A stretch of DNA of 64,000 bases from Schistosoma mansoni (GCF_000237925.1 NW_017386110.1:144110-208109); one strand, 5' to 3'. Counted from the stretch's first letter, positions 35,172 through 48,128 are shown. A program made the numbers and translations. The notes: a model not told the origin generated them from the sequence alone.

Positions 35172-35350
35172 CAAATTAGGACCTGCAAATGCTATGGCTT
35201 GGCTTTCACAAAAATTCACTGTAGAATTCTCACCTAATGGTGAGATTTTTGCTTCAAACTTAACGGATACCAAACTTGTTTTATATATCTGGATAAAAAC
35301 TGTTAGAAGAACTGATCGATTGGTTATTGGCAAGGTAGTGTTATATACAC
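35172..35350 (-). CDS. Exon of modular extracellular protein (copy 1)
   Basis: The acceptor atattttag lies before 35350 and the donor TTG|GTAGGT at 35171. The exon is 2 + 59 codons, entered in the phase that the exon at 36679-36824 leaves. It encodes strands such as SVLLTVFIQIYKTSLV, one Cys and two N-x-T sites. Copy 2 (63618-63796) differs at four residues (N/K, V/A, E/K, A/V). Confidence 0.65.
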
Positions 35351-35829
35351 CTAAAATATATTTTAAATTAAATGTGAATATGTACATATTAATATAAAAT
35401 AAGAATTGCTCATCATAATGACTCGGGTTAGAAATAATCAAAGTAAGAATGCTTGTCAATAGGATTTATTAGAGTAAATCTCAAAAGTTCAGTAATAATA
35501 ATAATAATAATAATATATTCTGAAAATAATATTTAAATGAAATAGAATTAAAAATAAGAGTTTATTTTTCCTGTTTTTTACCACGATAGTGAGCTCTTTA
35601 TAAAAAAATGAGACCGACTAAAGCTAAAAGATAGTCAACTAATCGTAATTATATGCTTCATATTCGTAAGAGCTCTAATGGTAAATAATGGTAGTCACCT
35701 TGAATATATTAAAGTCATAATCTCCCAGTCTGACTGAGTTTAACCGTATCATATATGAAGCAGTTACACACCAAGCACACTGGAAGATATTATGAATTGA
35801 TTGAAGGTTAGCATGTGAGCTATTGGATG

Positions 35830-36060
35830 TAGGCTGAGTGATCTAGAGGTTAAACGTTTGCACGGCACACAGAGATTCCTGGTTTCTATTCACAACAGCG
35901 AGATGGTGGTTGCGCACTGTTGAGAAGTCTTCTTTTAGAAAAGAACGTAACTCTCCAGTGCTTCTTAGTCTTTAATAATTGTTCAACGAAGATCAGTCTA
36001 TGTTTCGGAAATTCAGAAATCTCCATGATCCCCCTACAACAATTAAGAAACATCGAGAAC
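35830..36060 (+). repeat. Old family B relic
   Basis: It is head-like (ggctgagtgatctagaggtt) with a decayed ribozyme (gcgcactgttgagaagtc ... tccagtgcttctt) and tail (aaatctccatgatcccc). All three parts are in family B order, with many changes. Confidence 0.5.
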
Positions 36061-36678
36061 TTTCTAACAATGGATCCAATCAACTATGCCGAGAGAGGAA
36101 GCCTAGAATGTATGATAATTTCATACACTGTTCATCAAAGTTAAAAGGGTGAGGAGTTTTCATTTATACTTCTTTTATCAGTTTAACTATGGAAAGTCTT
36201 GTAAAATGAGGAACGAATCAGTAAAAAATAACTTTACTCGTCGGTAATTTTTTAAATATTGTAAAGCATGAGTTGTTTTGGATTGGATTGCATTCTTTTG
36301 CAATAGTGATTGACGGTTCAGTATGTCACGATGAATTTGTGTTCGATAGGCACTTGTAACAACCATTATATAATTGGCGTTCAAGTCAAAATAAAGCAGT
36401 TCACTAAATTGAAACGAGGAATATTCCACTATTCCTTGCTCTTACTTAAATCGAAGAATATTATTCAGCTTATATTAGTATATTTAATAGCAACAAATGA
36501 ACTGTCATAGCTGTGACTTATAAAAGCTCTATATTTACATATCCATAAATTACTTAAGACATTCCAAACTGAATTGAGAGAAGACCTCTCGTTTACTGTG
36601 GTAGTATCAAGATGAAAGAAATCATGATTTTTGATTCATCGAACAAAAACTGATTGTTTATTGCTTCTAAGTTATTAC

Positions 36679-36824
36679 CCTGAGAGTTACGCCAGCATCT
36701 ATGTGAATAATGGCAACACTGTAAGCCTAACATTTTTTCGTCTGTGGACATTGAATCGATAATGAGGGCATACTTCATAGATGACTTTGAAAAAAACTGC
36801 ACCGAATTTCCAGCCACTGCTAAA
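36679..36824 (-). CDS. Exon of modular extracellular protein (spacer region)
   Basis: The acceptor cgattag lies before 36824 and the donor CAGG|GTAATA at 36678. The exon is 1 + 48 codons + 1, and its exit phase fits the exon at 35172-35350. It encodes VQFFSKSSMKYALIIDSM and a small Cys cluster (QCCHYSHRCW). No second copy is in the window; one would be expected to the right of 64000. Confidence 0.5.
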
Positions 36825-39433
36825 CTAATCGGGAAGCAGGTTTTAAAAATAATTAGTTTATGAAAGAAAGACAATGACATTATTGTGTGAATGCATTTCA
36901 GATAACTAATGATTATTTTATTTTTCATAGTAGAAAGCATGAGTCAATTGAAAAATGCTACTATGAAAAATACTAAATCTCCACAAAACCCCTTCTGAAT
37001 ATTTTATTGTCTTCTAACTGTTGTTCCGCCTGTGAGTTGAAGAAACAAAGAGATATTAATCCAACCGTATTGATAGAGATTATTTGTCTTCTCCAATCTT
37101 TAAAATGACGCTAAACGATTTCTAAGGGTTTTCACACTGTTCTTCGTTAGTGATAGGTATTTAGGATAATGATTGAGGCTTCAGAGTTTTATTTACGAAG
37201 TGGCATCAGCTATAATTTAAAACTTCTCTGTTGTCATATGTATGAGTGAATTTCACTCAAAAATACTAGAGTAGATAAAATGAAGTTCCACTTAGTATAG
37301 GTTTGATTTAGGATTAAAGATTTGGAGTTAGGATTTATGGATAGTGCCGATTTGCCTGTTATATACAATCAAAGGAGACAGAATTAGAATTTTGATACGT
37401 TTAGCATTATCAATTTTAATCTATGTTTGCATACAGTGATTTTTTGTAACCACTGTGAATGTTTTGGACAGTACACAAAAGTATTTTTACCGCACGTCAT
37501 ACATAGTATTTGAATTTCGCGCTGAAACTTGAAATTTAATTCTGATTGACTTGTCCCTAAAGTACGCTCTCACTGAAACGATTACCATAAGTACTTTTTG
37601 AGTGAAGTTTTCCACATTACTCTTTCCATTTTCTGAGCTAACTTTCTGTAGACTTGAAGGTCATCCTTTTGTTCCTATATTACAGAGCTGAGTGTAATCA
37701 TAACCCTGAACGACACATACTAGTGCAATTCATAGGAACCTCAACAAAGCATACTATGAACATAATAATTAATTTTTGTTCAAGAAATAAGTTGAACAAG
37801 AGATATTTGATTTCAGTGGACAGCTTGATGAAAAGTAAGATGTACAAAGTTTAAGATATAACAACAAAATGAAAAGTATCTTCGTTGATCTAAACAGGTT
37901 AGTAACAATTTGATAGTGGTTAAATTCTATAATTGAACACAATCCGGTCAAACCATACTATTTTATTCTTTTTAATTTCATTATGACAATAGACGCTAGC
38001 TATAAACTAGAAGTCAGGAGTCTCTCAGTATGAATAAATCTTTAGTGATTACATGATAAACAGCGAAGGAGTAGAATTTTAGTAGTTTTCAGACAAATGT
38101 ATTACAAAATAAAGTAGTGTTACAAGTAGCAGGATTATTGAGAATCTAAATAAAATCGCACATAAGTAGATATATCTGGTAGTGAAATGTGTAAGAAACT
38201 GCCAGCAGATATCCTTAGGTCAGTAGCGTTCATCCATCATTTGTAAACTGATATAGCATGTAGGTATTGAGCTCAATTATCAGGTCTCCATTTCATTGAG
38301 AGGCCTGTGAAGTCCGTATCATACAGGAGCATATATTTGAAGTGACTTTTACCCATGCTCATTTATTGTGATCCGTATTTCTATATGTGAACACTTAAGT
38401 TTGCGAAAGTTCTCCTTGACATTAGTATTGTCTTCACTCGGAGATTCGTGTCAATAATCTGATCTCATATTCAGCTAACATAGGGACGTAAGTAGCAATA
38501 TGTTTATCTATCGGTCAACGTTTTATTTATTTGCTTACAACTCCAAAATCATGCATTGTTCACAGGATGATCACCAGTAAAATATATCTTAAAATCAATG
38601 ATTTTTCGGAATGTATTCAGTCCCTATCATCATTTTCATTTCTCTTAATCACCCCACCTTTATGCATATTCGACTGTTCACAACATCTATTGTCAATTCC
38701 GTTCAGTAATAAATATCTTTAGTACGTAGAGACTATCATACCACTACACTACAAGTGTCATATTTAATGGCTTTCTGAAGTAAAACAGCCGAACACTTTC
38801 CGATTCTTGACTGGGAAAGACAGCAGAATAGACACTGAGCTTATTCAAATTCATCATCAAAGCTTGAAAATGTTTTATTCACTGATTTGTCTATGCACAA
38901 ATTTCGACACCAAATATAGATGGTTGTTAGAAATTGATTAGTAACATAACTTTGACGAGGCCATCACACCCACGGTAAAAAAGTGATTCATAGAAGAAAT
39001 ATAAACTGGGAAATAATTATGAAAATGTTCAGGTGAGCCCAAAATGATTATTAATGGAAGATATATATAATGCATAATACCGAAATGCAAGTAGTAGAAT
39101 AAGTACTTAAAATCAGATCATCCACTGCCTTAATGACATGAAATATGAAAACTCGGTAAATCTGTAAATAAGTATCGGCGAAATGGAAAGGCGCCTGTTA
39201 CTGTTTCGACAAGTGCATACTTAATTTCATAAACATGCATACAGGAAAATATGTAATGTTTCGAAAATACAACGTATATGAGTACCATGTTTCGATCATC
39301 GTGATTAGTTGTGAAGCATCAGGACACAGCTAGACTAAACAAAACAGTTTATATATTATACAAATAATAATGTATATGGTTTATACAAAAAACACAGTAT
39401 TTAACGTCAGAAATAATTATACGATGAACTTAC
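36825..39433. other. Intron with a family B relic
   Basis: At 36927-36995 a tiny family B remnant forms a hairpin (tttttcatagtag against ctactatgaaaaa), a minus piece joined to a plus tail (aaatctccacaaaacccc). A phase mismatch between the exons at 39608 and 36824 predicts at least one more exon here, which I could not find. Confidence 0.4.
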
Positions 39434-39608
39434 CTGGATTTTGTAGATTTGAAACGCTGACGTAGCCAATGGTAGTCAGTACGAAGTTGCTACCAACCAA
39501 TTGTTGAGTATCTATTTTGTAACCTTCTGGGTATGTAGAGAATGTTGTAGGTAGCGTTAAAGATATATGTCCAATCGAAGCACTATATTCATCAGTAGTG
39601 AATGTGAA
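39434..39608 (-). CDS. Exon of modular extracellular protein (spacer region)
   Basis: The acceptor ttgatag lies before 39608 and the donor CCAG|GTAAGT at 39433. The exon has 58 codons + 1, and its entry phase fits the exon at 41753-42076. It encodes FTFTTDEYSASIGHISLTLP and GYVSVSNLQNP, a regular beta pattern of the DUF11-like kind, without Met or Cys. Confidence 0.6.
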
Positions 39609-41752
39609 CTATCAAACAATTTATTAGGAAACAACAGTAAGTTTTTTCTGCATGTAGCTTTAAGGAAATGAATACGTTCAGTTTTATATTGTGTGAACAT
39701 ACAAAAGTGAAGTGTTTATATTCAAATGTATCTACTCAATGTCCTACAACATTATGATTGATATTGAAATGTACTCTTTTAATTTTGTCTGAACAAGTTA
39801 GTACAACGTTGTTATTGACACAGATAATCTCAGATGTTGTAGAAGTCTTGTCATTATCTTATTGAAAAATTACCATGTTCGTATTTTATTGCTTTGTTAG
39901 AAATTAGTTACACTTTATTTGTTAAAGTAATTAGTAGTCTGTGAAATAATGATGTGGTATATTTATCCGCTAGTTGATGACTGTTTGTTTGTCGTTTCAC
40001 TACTAAACCATGGAAATCATTTTACTTCAGTGAATCCTGGAATTCAGGTTGGGCATCATTAAGTGACACTATATCTGCCAGTGAGAATGGATTTTTAGAG
40101 TTCCAGTTTAAACTCTGTGAATTTCTATTCTATCTAAGCAGCCGTTTAGGATCGAAATAACTTCAAATTATTGGGTGCTTCAGTTAAACCATGTTGGTTA
40201 TGAAAATAATGATCATCTATCGTTTCTACATCACATCTGCTTGACTAGCCAGCACCAAAAATCGGCGTCTAACGTTTTTACCCGATCATCTCCTTAAATA
40301 GTTTATTGTATAATATGTAAAGTGGTCGGATCCAGATAAGGACGTATGATTAAATAGAGAGCTTAAAGATATCGTCGTGTAAGTTGAACTCATTTTGATC
40401 TGCACATCATGTGGATCATATAGTGAAATATGTTTATGAACAAAATAAGAGCACAATTAGTATCAATGAATACATGCATTATTAGTTTCGAAATGTTCGA
40501 ACATAGCGTAACAGTGAGAAAAATATCAACCTACTCCAAGTTTCTAAATGTTATATAATCTATGATTTTGATTTATGGCTGTACGATGTGCGATAAACCT
40601 CAATGGAATTTGATTTTATTCATCCGTCCTTCTGTTAAACAGATCTTCTTTTTGTCCAATGAGTGGTCAATTATTCTTGTATTTCTTCCAATGATTTAAA
40701 GGTTTAGAAATTTATCCCAATATCATATCAGAATTTATCAAAATTTAACGAATTACACTGGATGACATTCAGTGCATTTGTTGAGTGTGGTAAAAACAGA
40801 GACGTTCAATATAACATACTTAAATGTTGTTGATCTTCAGCAAACGTAGAATAACCTTTGATAAATGATCTTGATTAAGTTTAGATACTCTTTATTTCAC
40901 GTAATTTAGCTCACTTATTTACACTGTTAGCTGAATCATTAGATCTTAAACAGAATAACTGAATAAGATCAGATTTTCACAGACATCTAACTCTCACTTT
41001 TCTGCTATTTTGCAGCATTATTTAACTATCAGTACTCTAGTTGACATTCTCTGGAGTAACTGTCATCAAAACGTGACACGTTTTCTATTTAGTTTGTAAT
41101 TTTGAGGTGTTCATCAGGACCTGGTATGTTTTAATAGTCTCGTCTGGTGCTTCTGAGTTTATCATCACCTTCAGATTACAGGTTTTGGTACGAAAACTAA
41201 CTAATATTATTCATTATTCGAAAGTGCGAACTAAGAATGTGTATAATCTGTACTGAAGATTGACTCATAAGTATTATTGATGACCAAATGAAATTTACCA
41301 TGTTAGCGAAACCTGAGAGGAGGAAACAAGCAGTCTTGATTACTGACTTTGGTCAACAGTTTTGTTTTACTGATAGTTCAAACCTGGATTATTCTGATAA
41401 TGAATAAGTGGTAGATTTAAATGGGACACAGACTGCTAGCAATGGCCAATTTTGTAAGAGAGAGGTTTTGATATGGTTAAGTAGATACAAGCAAGTCTAG
41501 GTGATCGATAAATAAATTTATTTCATTCCTTGTCTCGGAACGACAAACATCCTTTTCATCCTCAAAACACATTAATAGTTGTTGAAATGTCTTGTGACAT
41601 AAAGCTTCATATATTTTCTGTTGGTGATGTACAAATGTATTTTTCGCAATGAGGCACATCATACTATGCAACAATTAAGTTAGAAGTCTTATTACTTAAC
41701 AATTTCTTTCCATAAAACTGTATATTGTTCAAGTACCATACTTATCACTCAC
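39609..41752. other. Intron, no recognised feature
   Basis: AT-rich. Short frames such as 41477-41674 lack splice support and are not called. Confidence 0.4.
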
Positions 41753-42076
41753 CACGTAGTCACCAATCGGTCTACTTATAAAGTAGTTCACAGAATATTC
41801 ATAAATCCCACCTATTTCCACTTGCTGTGGGCACTTGGTAAAATTAACTGAATCATATTGAATCGGACAGTTCGAGGACACTATCATGGAAATATCTGCG
41901 GTAATTTTTGGAGTCAACAATGCTTCCATTTTGATTGTTAAATTGGTACCAATAGGCGGGATCGACACTCCAGAAAAAAGACCGACTTTGAATCGCATCA
42001 TAATACTGAAATCATTTGAATCATTGGCAGGAGCGGATGAAACACATATCTGACTTGTCATTGTGAACACCGAAGG
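41753..42076 (-). CDS. Exon of modular extracellular protein (spacer region), whole module
   Basis: The acceptor ttccgtag lies before 42076 and the donor GTG|GTGAGT at 41752. The 324-bp exon is exactly 108 codons, phase 0 in and out. It carries three Cys, three N-x-S/T sites and motifs MMRFKVGLFSGVSIPPIGTN and GIYEYSVNYFISR. The alternating pattern suggests one complete beta-sandwich module. It lies between copy 2 and copy 1 and has no duplicate in the window. Confidence 0.7.
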
Positions 42077-42343
42077 CTACGGAAAACAATTAACAAAAAT
42101 GGATTAAAGGCTAGAATTCTCAGAAAATTCCCTATTTTTATATCTTTAATTGATCACCAGTGATATAAGTTAATATCAACTTACCAAGCTATACTAGAGC
42201 ATTTTTAAACCAATTAAGATCCATTCACAGAACGGATTTTAAGCAATGTTGAGTCATTTGATGTGACGTCTTTTATCGAATATTTCCTCAGTTTGTAGAT
42301 TGACTACATATGTTCGGCATATCAACTCACTTATAACCAAAAG

Positions 42344-42543
42344 NNNNNNNNNNNNNNNNNNNNNNNNNNNNNNNNNNNNNNNNNNNNNNNNNNNNNNNNN
42401 NNNNNNNNNNNNNNNNNNNNNNNNNNNNNNNNNNNNNNNNNNNNNNNNNNNNNNNNNNNNNNNNNNNNNNNNNNNNNNNNNNNNNNNNNNNNNNNNNNNN
42501 NNNNNNNNNNNNNNNNNNNNNNNNNNNNNNNNNNNNNNNNNNN
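42344..42543. other. Run of N at the left edge of copy 2
   Basis: 200 undetermined bases lie where copy 2 begins, so the duplication breakpoint cannot be read. Confidence 0.98.
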
Positions 42544-42761
42544 GAGTAAGCAGTTGTTGTGTAAAATAAGTTAGAACCCAAATTTATTTTAAAATCTGCA
42601 ATTGCTATTATACTTTCATTAGTACTGTTGCTTCCAGTTCCATTGATTCGTACTGTAGATTTCAGATAGGTGGAATTCAATGGGAATATATATTTGATAT
42701 TGATAGTTGTTCTTTCACCAGGCTGCAGCTTTACATTAGGTGGACTTACTTCAATCATAAT
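42544..42761 (-). CDS. Exon of modular extracellular protein (copy 2), end in gap
   Basis: Counterpart of 7934-8228. The acceptor gttttag precedes 42761. The visible 72 or so residues (after EVSPPNVKLQPGE) match copy 1, and the 3' part is hidden by N. Confidence 0.65.
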
Positions 42762-43924
42762 CTAAAACGAAATATTCTAAGCTTTAATTTGAAAAGCAAA
42801 CAAACTGGTTGACTATTATTTAAGGTACAAATGTTGCTTGTAGTGAAAAAGACACTTTCAAAATGACGACTCTTTGTCTAATGTTCCTTACAGAAGTTTT
42901 AAAGAAACACTGTGTTTAACTACATTTCGGTTGAAATACAGTAGTGCAACTGCAAAACTGGTATAATTAGACAAATGATGATCTCGAGAATGTATAAAGC
43001 CTAAATAAACACAATTCATGTACGTATTCAGAGGTAGAGATATATACCCAGATGTAGACAAGCTTGGAATGAACGTTTTTAGTGCAGAATCCACTGATCA
43101 CATGTTTCCACCCGTTGCATCTGATATCAGATACAAATATGAAGTATTATGTGATTTTTCTGGTTTGTTCAATATCTCAACCTAGGTTTGTGCATAGACA
43201 TTTAATTTCAAATATTACCAATGTATTTAAGACGAATAAGTGTAAATTACAATCCGAGTCTGTTTTCTGACACTGAGGATTTTTGACCTTAACCCTCAAC
43301 CAACTAATATAGTTTAAAAGCATTTTTGATCATTCTCAGTGATGGTTTGTCGAGAACTCTCGTAGTACTTTATCATTTTTATGTTGAAAAGTGTTTTTGG
43401 TTGCTTTGCTTATGTATTGGGTGATCGAGAAGTAATATATGTTTCCTTAACTCAGTTGATAGTATTTTGCCAGTTATTATGGGCTTCATTCCTATTTTAT
43501 TGTTTAACATGATATACAATAATTAGTCTATACTTCATGGTCTGTCTTATCTTCAAATAGTTTGTTAATATAGAACTATCATCCATAAGTTTTATTTAAT
43601 GGATGATCTTACAAATTCTATGCATCTGTTTGTTATGTAGTATAAATTCCATCTTAGATGGTCGTAAAATATCACTGGAAACTTCGTTATATCAAATAGC
43701 TTAGTGGAATTGAATCTTCGCGACGACCATTTATAATTGCTTATCTGCAAAATAGTCTCTGAAAAATTAGTCTAATGCACAGTAAAATACAAGCGATTTG
43801 TCATTTTGAGTAATTGGAATAACCTAAATAAAGATTGAAATAAACACATGTTTTCTGTTCATTTCGAGTATGAATAATAAACAGAAAACTGAACAATATT
43901 GTTTTCAAATGGTTCGTTATCAGA

Positions 43925-44510
43925 CTTAGCAGCAACAAATATTATTTGATTAATCATCTTTTGTAAACATTTGATTATTACCACGCTACATAGCTACAAA
44001 CATCCTGAAGAAGAGAATTCCAGACTCTCTCAGTAGATCATTCTTCACAACAACTTTGTGACTAGTGTTCTCTAATCGACCAATGTTCAGTAACAATCTC
44101 TAAAATAAATTGTCGCAGTTGACTAATTCCATTTCTGTCTATCAATTTACCTGTTCATGTGGAACCAGGTTTTGGGTCGTTCGATGAGTATATCATCCTA
44201 AAGAATCCAAGAACATTGTCTGAAAAGAGGCGAGAATGGCCTAATATGAAGCTCAACAATTGAACAACTTGTGAACACAGGTCATTCAGTCCAAACTGAC
44301 CATGCGTTCAAAGTCATTTACAAGGAAAGTAGAAATCTACAAGAGGCAGTTATATTCTATCTTCATAGCATTTCAAAGACATCCGCTGTGTATTCGGAAA
44401 ATTCAGAATATGTGTGCCATGGCCCTAATCTATCGTGACGTTCTCTTTGTTCCTTATCTCATGATCATTCGCTTCACTTCTATCTTCACTACAGACCCTT
44501 GATTTCTTCT
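43925..44510 (+). mobile_element. Penelope-like remnant with GIY-YIG region
   Basis: Plus-strand pieces read VYQFTCSCGTRFWVVR near 44137-44184 (like the first half of a Penelope GIY-YIG nuclease) and NTGHSVQTDHAFKVIYK near 44274-44325. A decayed tail follows to about 44500. Stops and frame changes make it dead. Copy 1 keeps only its last part (9385-9535). Confidence 0.6.
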
Positions 44511-45035
44511 GTTTCTATGATCCTACTAGTTATAGTTCATCTCAATTTCAGCGCTTTAACTTATCACGCTGAGCTTTCCCTTTCCAATGGTGGTTTCTTC
44601 ATCTACCTTCATGATGAATATTCGAGGTCTCAACAACAATATTATTAGTATTTTCCCCAGTAAAAAGCAGGTTTATAAACCTTTATTAAACCACCTCAGT
44701 GTTACCACGTTCGGCAAAATTTCATTATCACTAATATTGTAATCATTATCATTTTGAAAAATAAGTATACGTTTGCGATTGTACGGCATTGAAAATGAAT
44801 TCGCCGAAAACAGGACCTTTCTCTGAACTTATGCTTCTTACTTCATAGTTACCATTAATGGACTTGCAAAACTAAGATTTTATTTTATTGAATTACCTGT
44901 GGATTTGACTTCAATTTAGGTAATAATATTACGTAAATTGTAACTAAATCATAACTGTGTAGTACAAATAGAAATAAGAAAATGTTTGAGTAATGACAAG
45001 AAGTTAAAATTGTTGCCAAATCAATCGTAGCTTAC

Positions 45036-45197
45036 ATCAGTGTATATTGGGAAACTTGGTATTACATTAAATGTCATACTCGGGACGGTGAAATTTTTTG
45101 TACTCCCACTGAGATTAACACTTATGGGGAAAACATAGTTTGTTGTCGCTGTCACATTGCAATCTCCCATTAGATAAGCAGTATATTTGAATTGTAT
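45036..45197 (-). CDS. Exon of modular extracellular protein (copy 2)
   Basis: Counterpart of 10059-10220, with the same borders and 54 codons. One residue change is seen (F to S in the PIFVNL segment). Confidence 0.65.
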
Positions 45198-45256
45198 CTA
45201 AACAATACAAATGAATGACAATGTTATGATGTAAGAAAATAAAGAAAACCGGAGAA

Positions 45257-45612
45257 ATGGTTGATAACAATATTTTCATAGTTGAAATCACGGGTCAATT
45301 GAAGCTAAACCACCATGGGAAACATGGAAGCACTGGACGGCCGTTTCGTCCTATTATGGGACTCCTCAGCAGTGCGCATCCACGATCCCGCACTCGCCAA
45401 TCTCGAACCCAGGACCTACCAATCTGGAGCCAGAACCCTTAACCGATAGACCACTGAGTTGGCCGGCATCCAACGGTGTTAATGTCTAACTTCAACTGAT
45501 CCACGATTTTGAGCGACCGTTCACCAATTGTCTTCAGTGAGTTGATATCTCTACAACAGATTTGGTAGAACTCCACTGGCCACTGCTTCCCACTAGAACA
45601 ACAATATTGTAT
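45257..45612 (-). repeat. Family B hammerhead repeat (copy 2)
   Basis: Counterpart of 10280-10635. It has a tRNA-like head on the minus strand, then the ribozyme and tail. The left end runs into a 422-base run of N (45613-46034). Confidence 0.8.
45330..45375 (-). ncRNA. Hammerhead ribozyme, all core residues intact (family B)
   Basis: On the minus strand, stem I GCACTG (45375-45370) pairs with CAGTGC (45335-45330). The core is CTGAGGA (45369-45363), stem II is GTCC/GGAC with loop CATAAT, GAAA is 45347-45344, and the cleavage triplet GTC is 45338-45336. Stem III is the minimal two-pair form with a GGCC loop, as described for Penelope-linked and schistosome hammerheads. Predicted cleavage is between 45336 and 45335. 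The copy 1 ribozyme differs at the triplet (TTC). Confidence 0.85.
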
Positions 45613-46034
45613 NNNNNNNNNNNNNNNNNNNNNNNNNNNNNNNNNNNNNNNNNNNNNNNNNNNNNNNNNNNNNNNNNNNNNNNNNNNNNNNNNNNNNNNN
45701 NNNNNNNNNNNNNNNNNNNNNNNNNNNNNNNNNNNNNNNNNNNNNNNNNNNNNNNNNNNNNNNNNNNNNNNNNNNNNNNNNNNNNNNNNNNNNNNNNNNN
45801 NNNNNNNNNNNNNNNNNNNNNNNNNNNNNNNNNNNNNNNNNNNNNNNNNNNNNNNNNNNNNNNNNNNNNNNNNNNNNNNNNNNNNNNNNNNNNNNNNNNN
45901 NNNNNNNNNNNNNNNNNNNNNNNNNNNNNNNNNNNNNNNNNNNNNNNNNNNNNNNNNNNNNNNNNNNNNNNNNNNNNNNNNNNNNNNNNNNNNNNNNNNN
46001 NNNNNNNNNNNNNNNNNNNNNNNNNNNNNNNNNN
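45613..46034. other. Run of N (assembly gap)
   Basis: 422 undetermined bases. The corresponding part of copy 1 is only about 210 bp, so the gap size is nominal or copy 2 holds extra sequence. Confidence 0.98.
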
Positions 46035-46306
46035 CAAATTATAATATAGATCATGAATACATAAGTCAGGCCAGCAATTTGAATTCTAAATCTAAAAGTT
46101 ACCTAAACTTACATCCTGTCACTACCACTCAGTGTTATTGTTATCATAAAAGTAAAATATGTTTTTATTTGTAAATAGCCTTAATACTTAACACTTTTTC
46201 TACAAAGATACTTGATTTATTTCTTGTCTAATTCCAAGAAAAACCAATAATTACGTTGCGAATTTTGACAGAAATCCTTAAACTATTCAAAAAACGTGTA
46301 TCTTAC

Positions 46307-46359
46307 CAGGATAAAGATGTATGACTTGATCGTTATATGTAACAGTTATAGTTACTACA
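46307..46359 (-). CDS. Small exon of modular extracellular protein (copy 2)
   Basis: Identical to 11117-11169, with the same borders and phases. Confidence 0.55.
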
Positions 46360-46675
46360 CTTGGTATCACCAGAAGATAAAATCAGTAAAAATTACAAAC
46401 ACACTAGGATTTAAGGAATGACTGATGTTTAACCATGTCATTATAGAATGTAATCACCATCAAATACATATGTCTCGTAAGTTTTGCATAATTTCGTCAT
46501 GTGTTTCATGCCTGCAAAATAACTGAGCGCATTCTGATGTTTACTTTATTCGTATTCAGATTGATAGTCATATATCTACCATGGTCTTTGAACAGTCAAA
46601 CGCATCACTATTAATCGTCAGTAGAGAAAACGATACTGACATAAATGAAGTTGTCAACACTGGTTAACACTTTAC

Positions 46676-46712
46676 CTTCTGGTGTTCCATTGAACGTTGA
46701 TTCTGGATAACT
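46676..46712 (-). CDS. 37-bp micro-exon (copy 2)
   Basis: Identical to 11486-11522. Phase continuity with both neighbours is kept. Confidence 0.45.
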
Positions 46713-47127
46713 CTGCCACAGAAGTTTAGATTTCGGAGTAGTGAGAAATCCTCTCTGCACACTATCAAAGCTACTGAGGATGTTTAGACAGTCACGTTCA
46801 AAGTGAAATCTAGGCCATCTTAATTTTGATTGGATTCGAAATCTAGACTTTGACTTCTACATCTGTTACTAACTACACCTAAATTAGTTACTTACTTTTT
46901 CTGAGTTTGTGATAGAAATTCGTGTAACAATGCTTCATGAAGTTTCTAGGTTTTTCATCGAAACTACTTAATGCATCCATTATATTACCATTAACAACTT
47001 GAAAATTGGTTGTAAAGTATTTTACTATAATTGTATAGGGGATCAAACATGTTTATTATCCATTTTTATCTAAGAACACAATTCTTACACAGTTTTATCT
47101 GACCACAGGATACAATAGAACACTTAC

Positions 47128-47198
47128 TATTTTGCAGACTTACACATAGAGAAATCGGAATAATGGTGCATACTGGGCCGTAATCAAGCTTCACATAA
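47128..47198 (-). CDS. Small exon, diverged between copies (copy 2)
   Basis: Counterpart of 11900-11970 with acceptor tctttag. It encodes YVKLDYGPVCT and IPISLCVSLQN. Both Cys and the exon length are kept, but five residues differ from copy 1. Confidence 0.6.
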
Positions 47199-47627
47199 CT
47201 AAAGAAAAGAGTATAAATTATTAATTTTATGGTTTGTGTGTGAACCAAATGTTCTCTCTTATTTAAACTGTAATGATTAATAAAGACATTATCCAGAGAT
47301 AGAACCATTATTAAATAATACACCGTTTCAAATTCCTAGGCATATTTTCAAGGTAAAAACATTTAAATCTTGTTTCGCCTAAATCATGAACCGAACAACA
47401 TAAGACCACCATTAAAAATATGAATTTTCATTTCTCCCCATTTTGGGACTCCTCAGCAGTATGCTTTATGTGTACTGCTTCCACGTATTCAATGATGGTA
47501 TGACATTGATCAGTTGATGATTTCGATGAAATTCAGAAATCTCTAAAGTTTTCGTTTGATGTATGACTCACTGCCATAGCCTTGCCTGTAATGTAAACGT
47601 CATATTTTGTACTCTATTTTTTACTCT

Positions 47628-47828
47628 NNNNNNNNNNNNNNNNNNNNNNNNNNNNNNNNNNNNNNNNNNNNNNNNNNNNNNNNNNNNNNNNNNNNNNNNN
47701 NNNNNNNNNNNNNNNNNNNNNNNNNNNNNNNNNNNNNNNNNNNNNNNNNNNNNNNNNNNNNNNNNNNNNNNNNNNNNNNNNNNNNNNNNNNNNNNNNNNN
47801 NNNNNNNNNNNNNNNNNNNNNNNNNNNN
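47628..47828. other. Run of N (assembly gap)
   Basis: About 200 undetermined bases, near the place where copy 2 lacks roughly 1 kb of copy 1. Confidence 0.98.
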
Positions 47829-48128
47829 ACACCAAGCACTTGATCTGACTTTCATACTCACGCATACTAGGCTCAAGTTTAAGCCAGTCAGCCTATCGCG
47901 TCAAGGTCTTACTTAACATTAGACAAGTTATCCTCTGCACGAAAGTGGGTAGACAGTTCAAGGACGTAACAGTTTCTTATCTAGGTCACTTAAGTTGTTT
48001 CCGTAATTTCACACAATTCACTTTCGATCACTGAAAGTAAGTGTGTTCGTTTATGGGACGCTAGCCTAGTTACAATAACATATAAAGCAATTAATGAACA
48101 ATGTAGGATTTAATCAGTTTAAACTAAC

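Larger units (their letters stand above)
8011..35593. repeat. Copy 1 of a large direct segmental duplication
   Basis: This stretch matches 42544-64000 in the same orientation. Landmarks pair as 8011/42544, 10220/45197, 18875/52770, 23271/55954, 29351/59741 and 35350/63796. Copy 1 is longer (27.6 kb against 21.5 kb), mainly through extra sequence at about 12.4-13.4, 21.4-22.9, 23.8-27.0 and 32.9-34.8 kb. By eye, identity in shared introns is about 98-99%, and higher across 15-20 kb. Confidence 0.9.
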
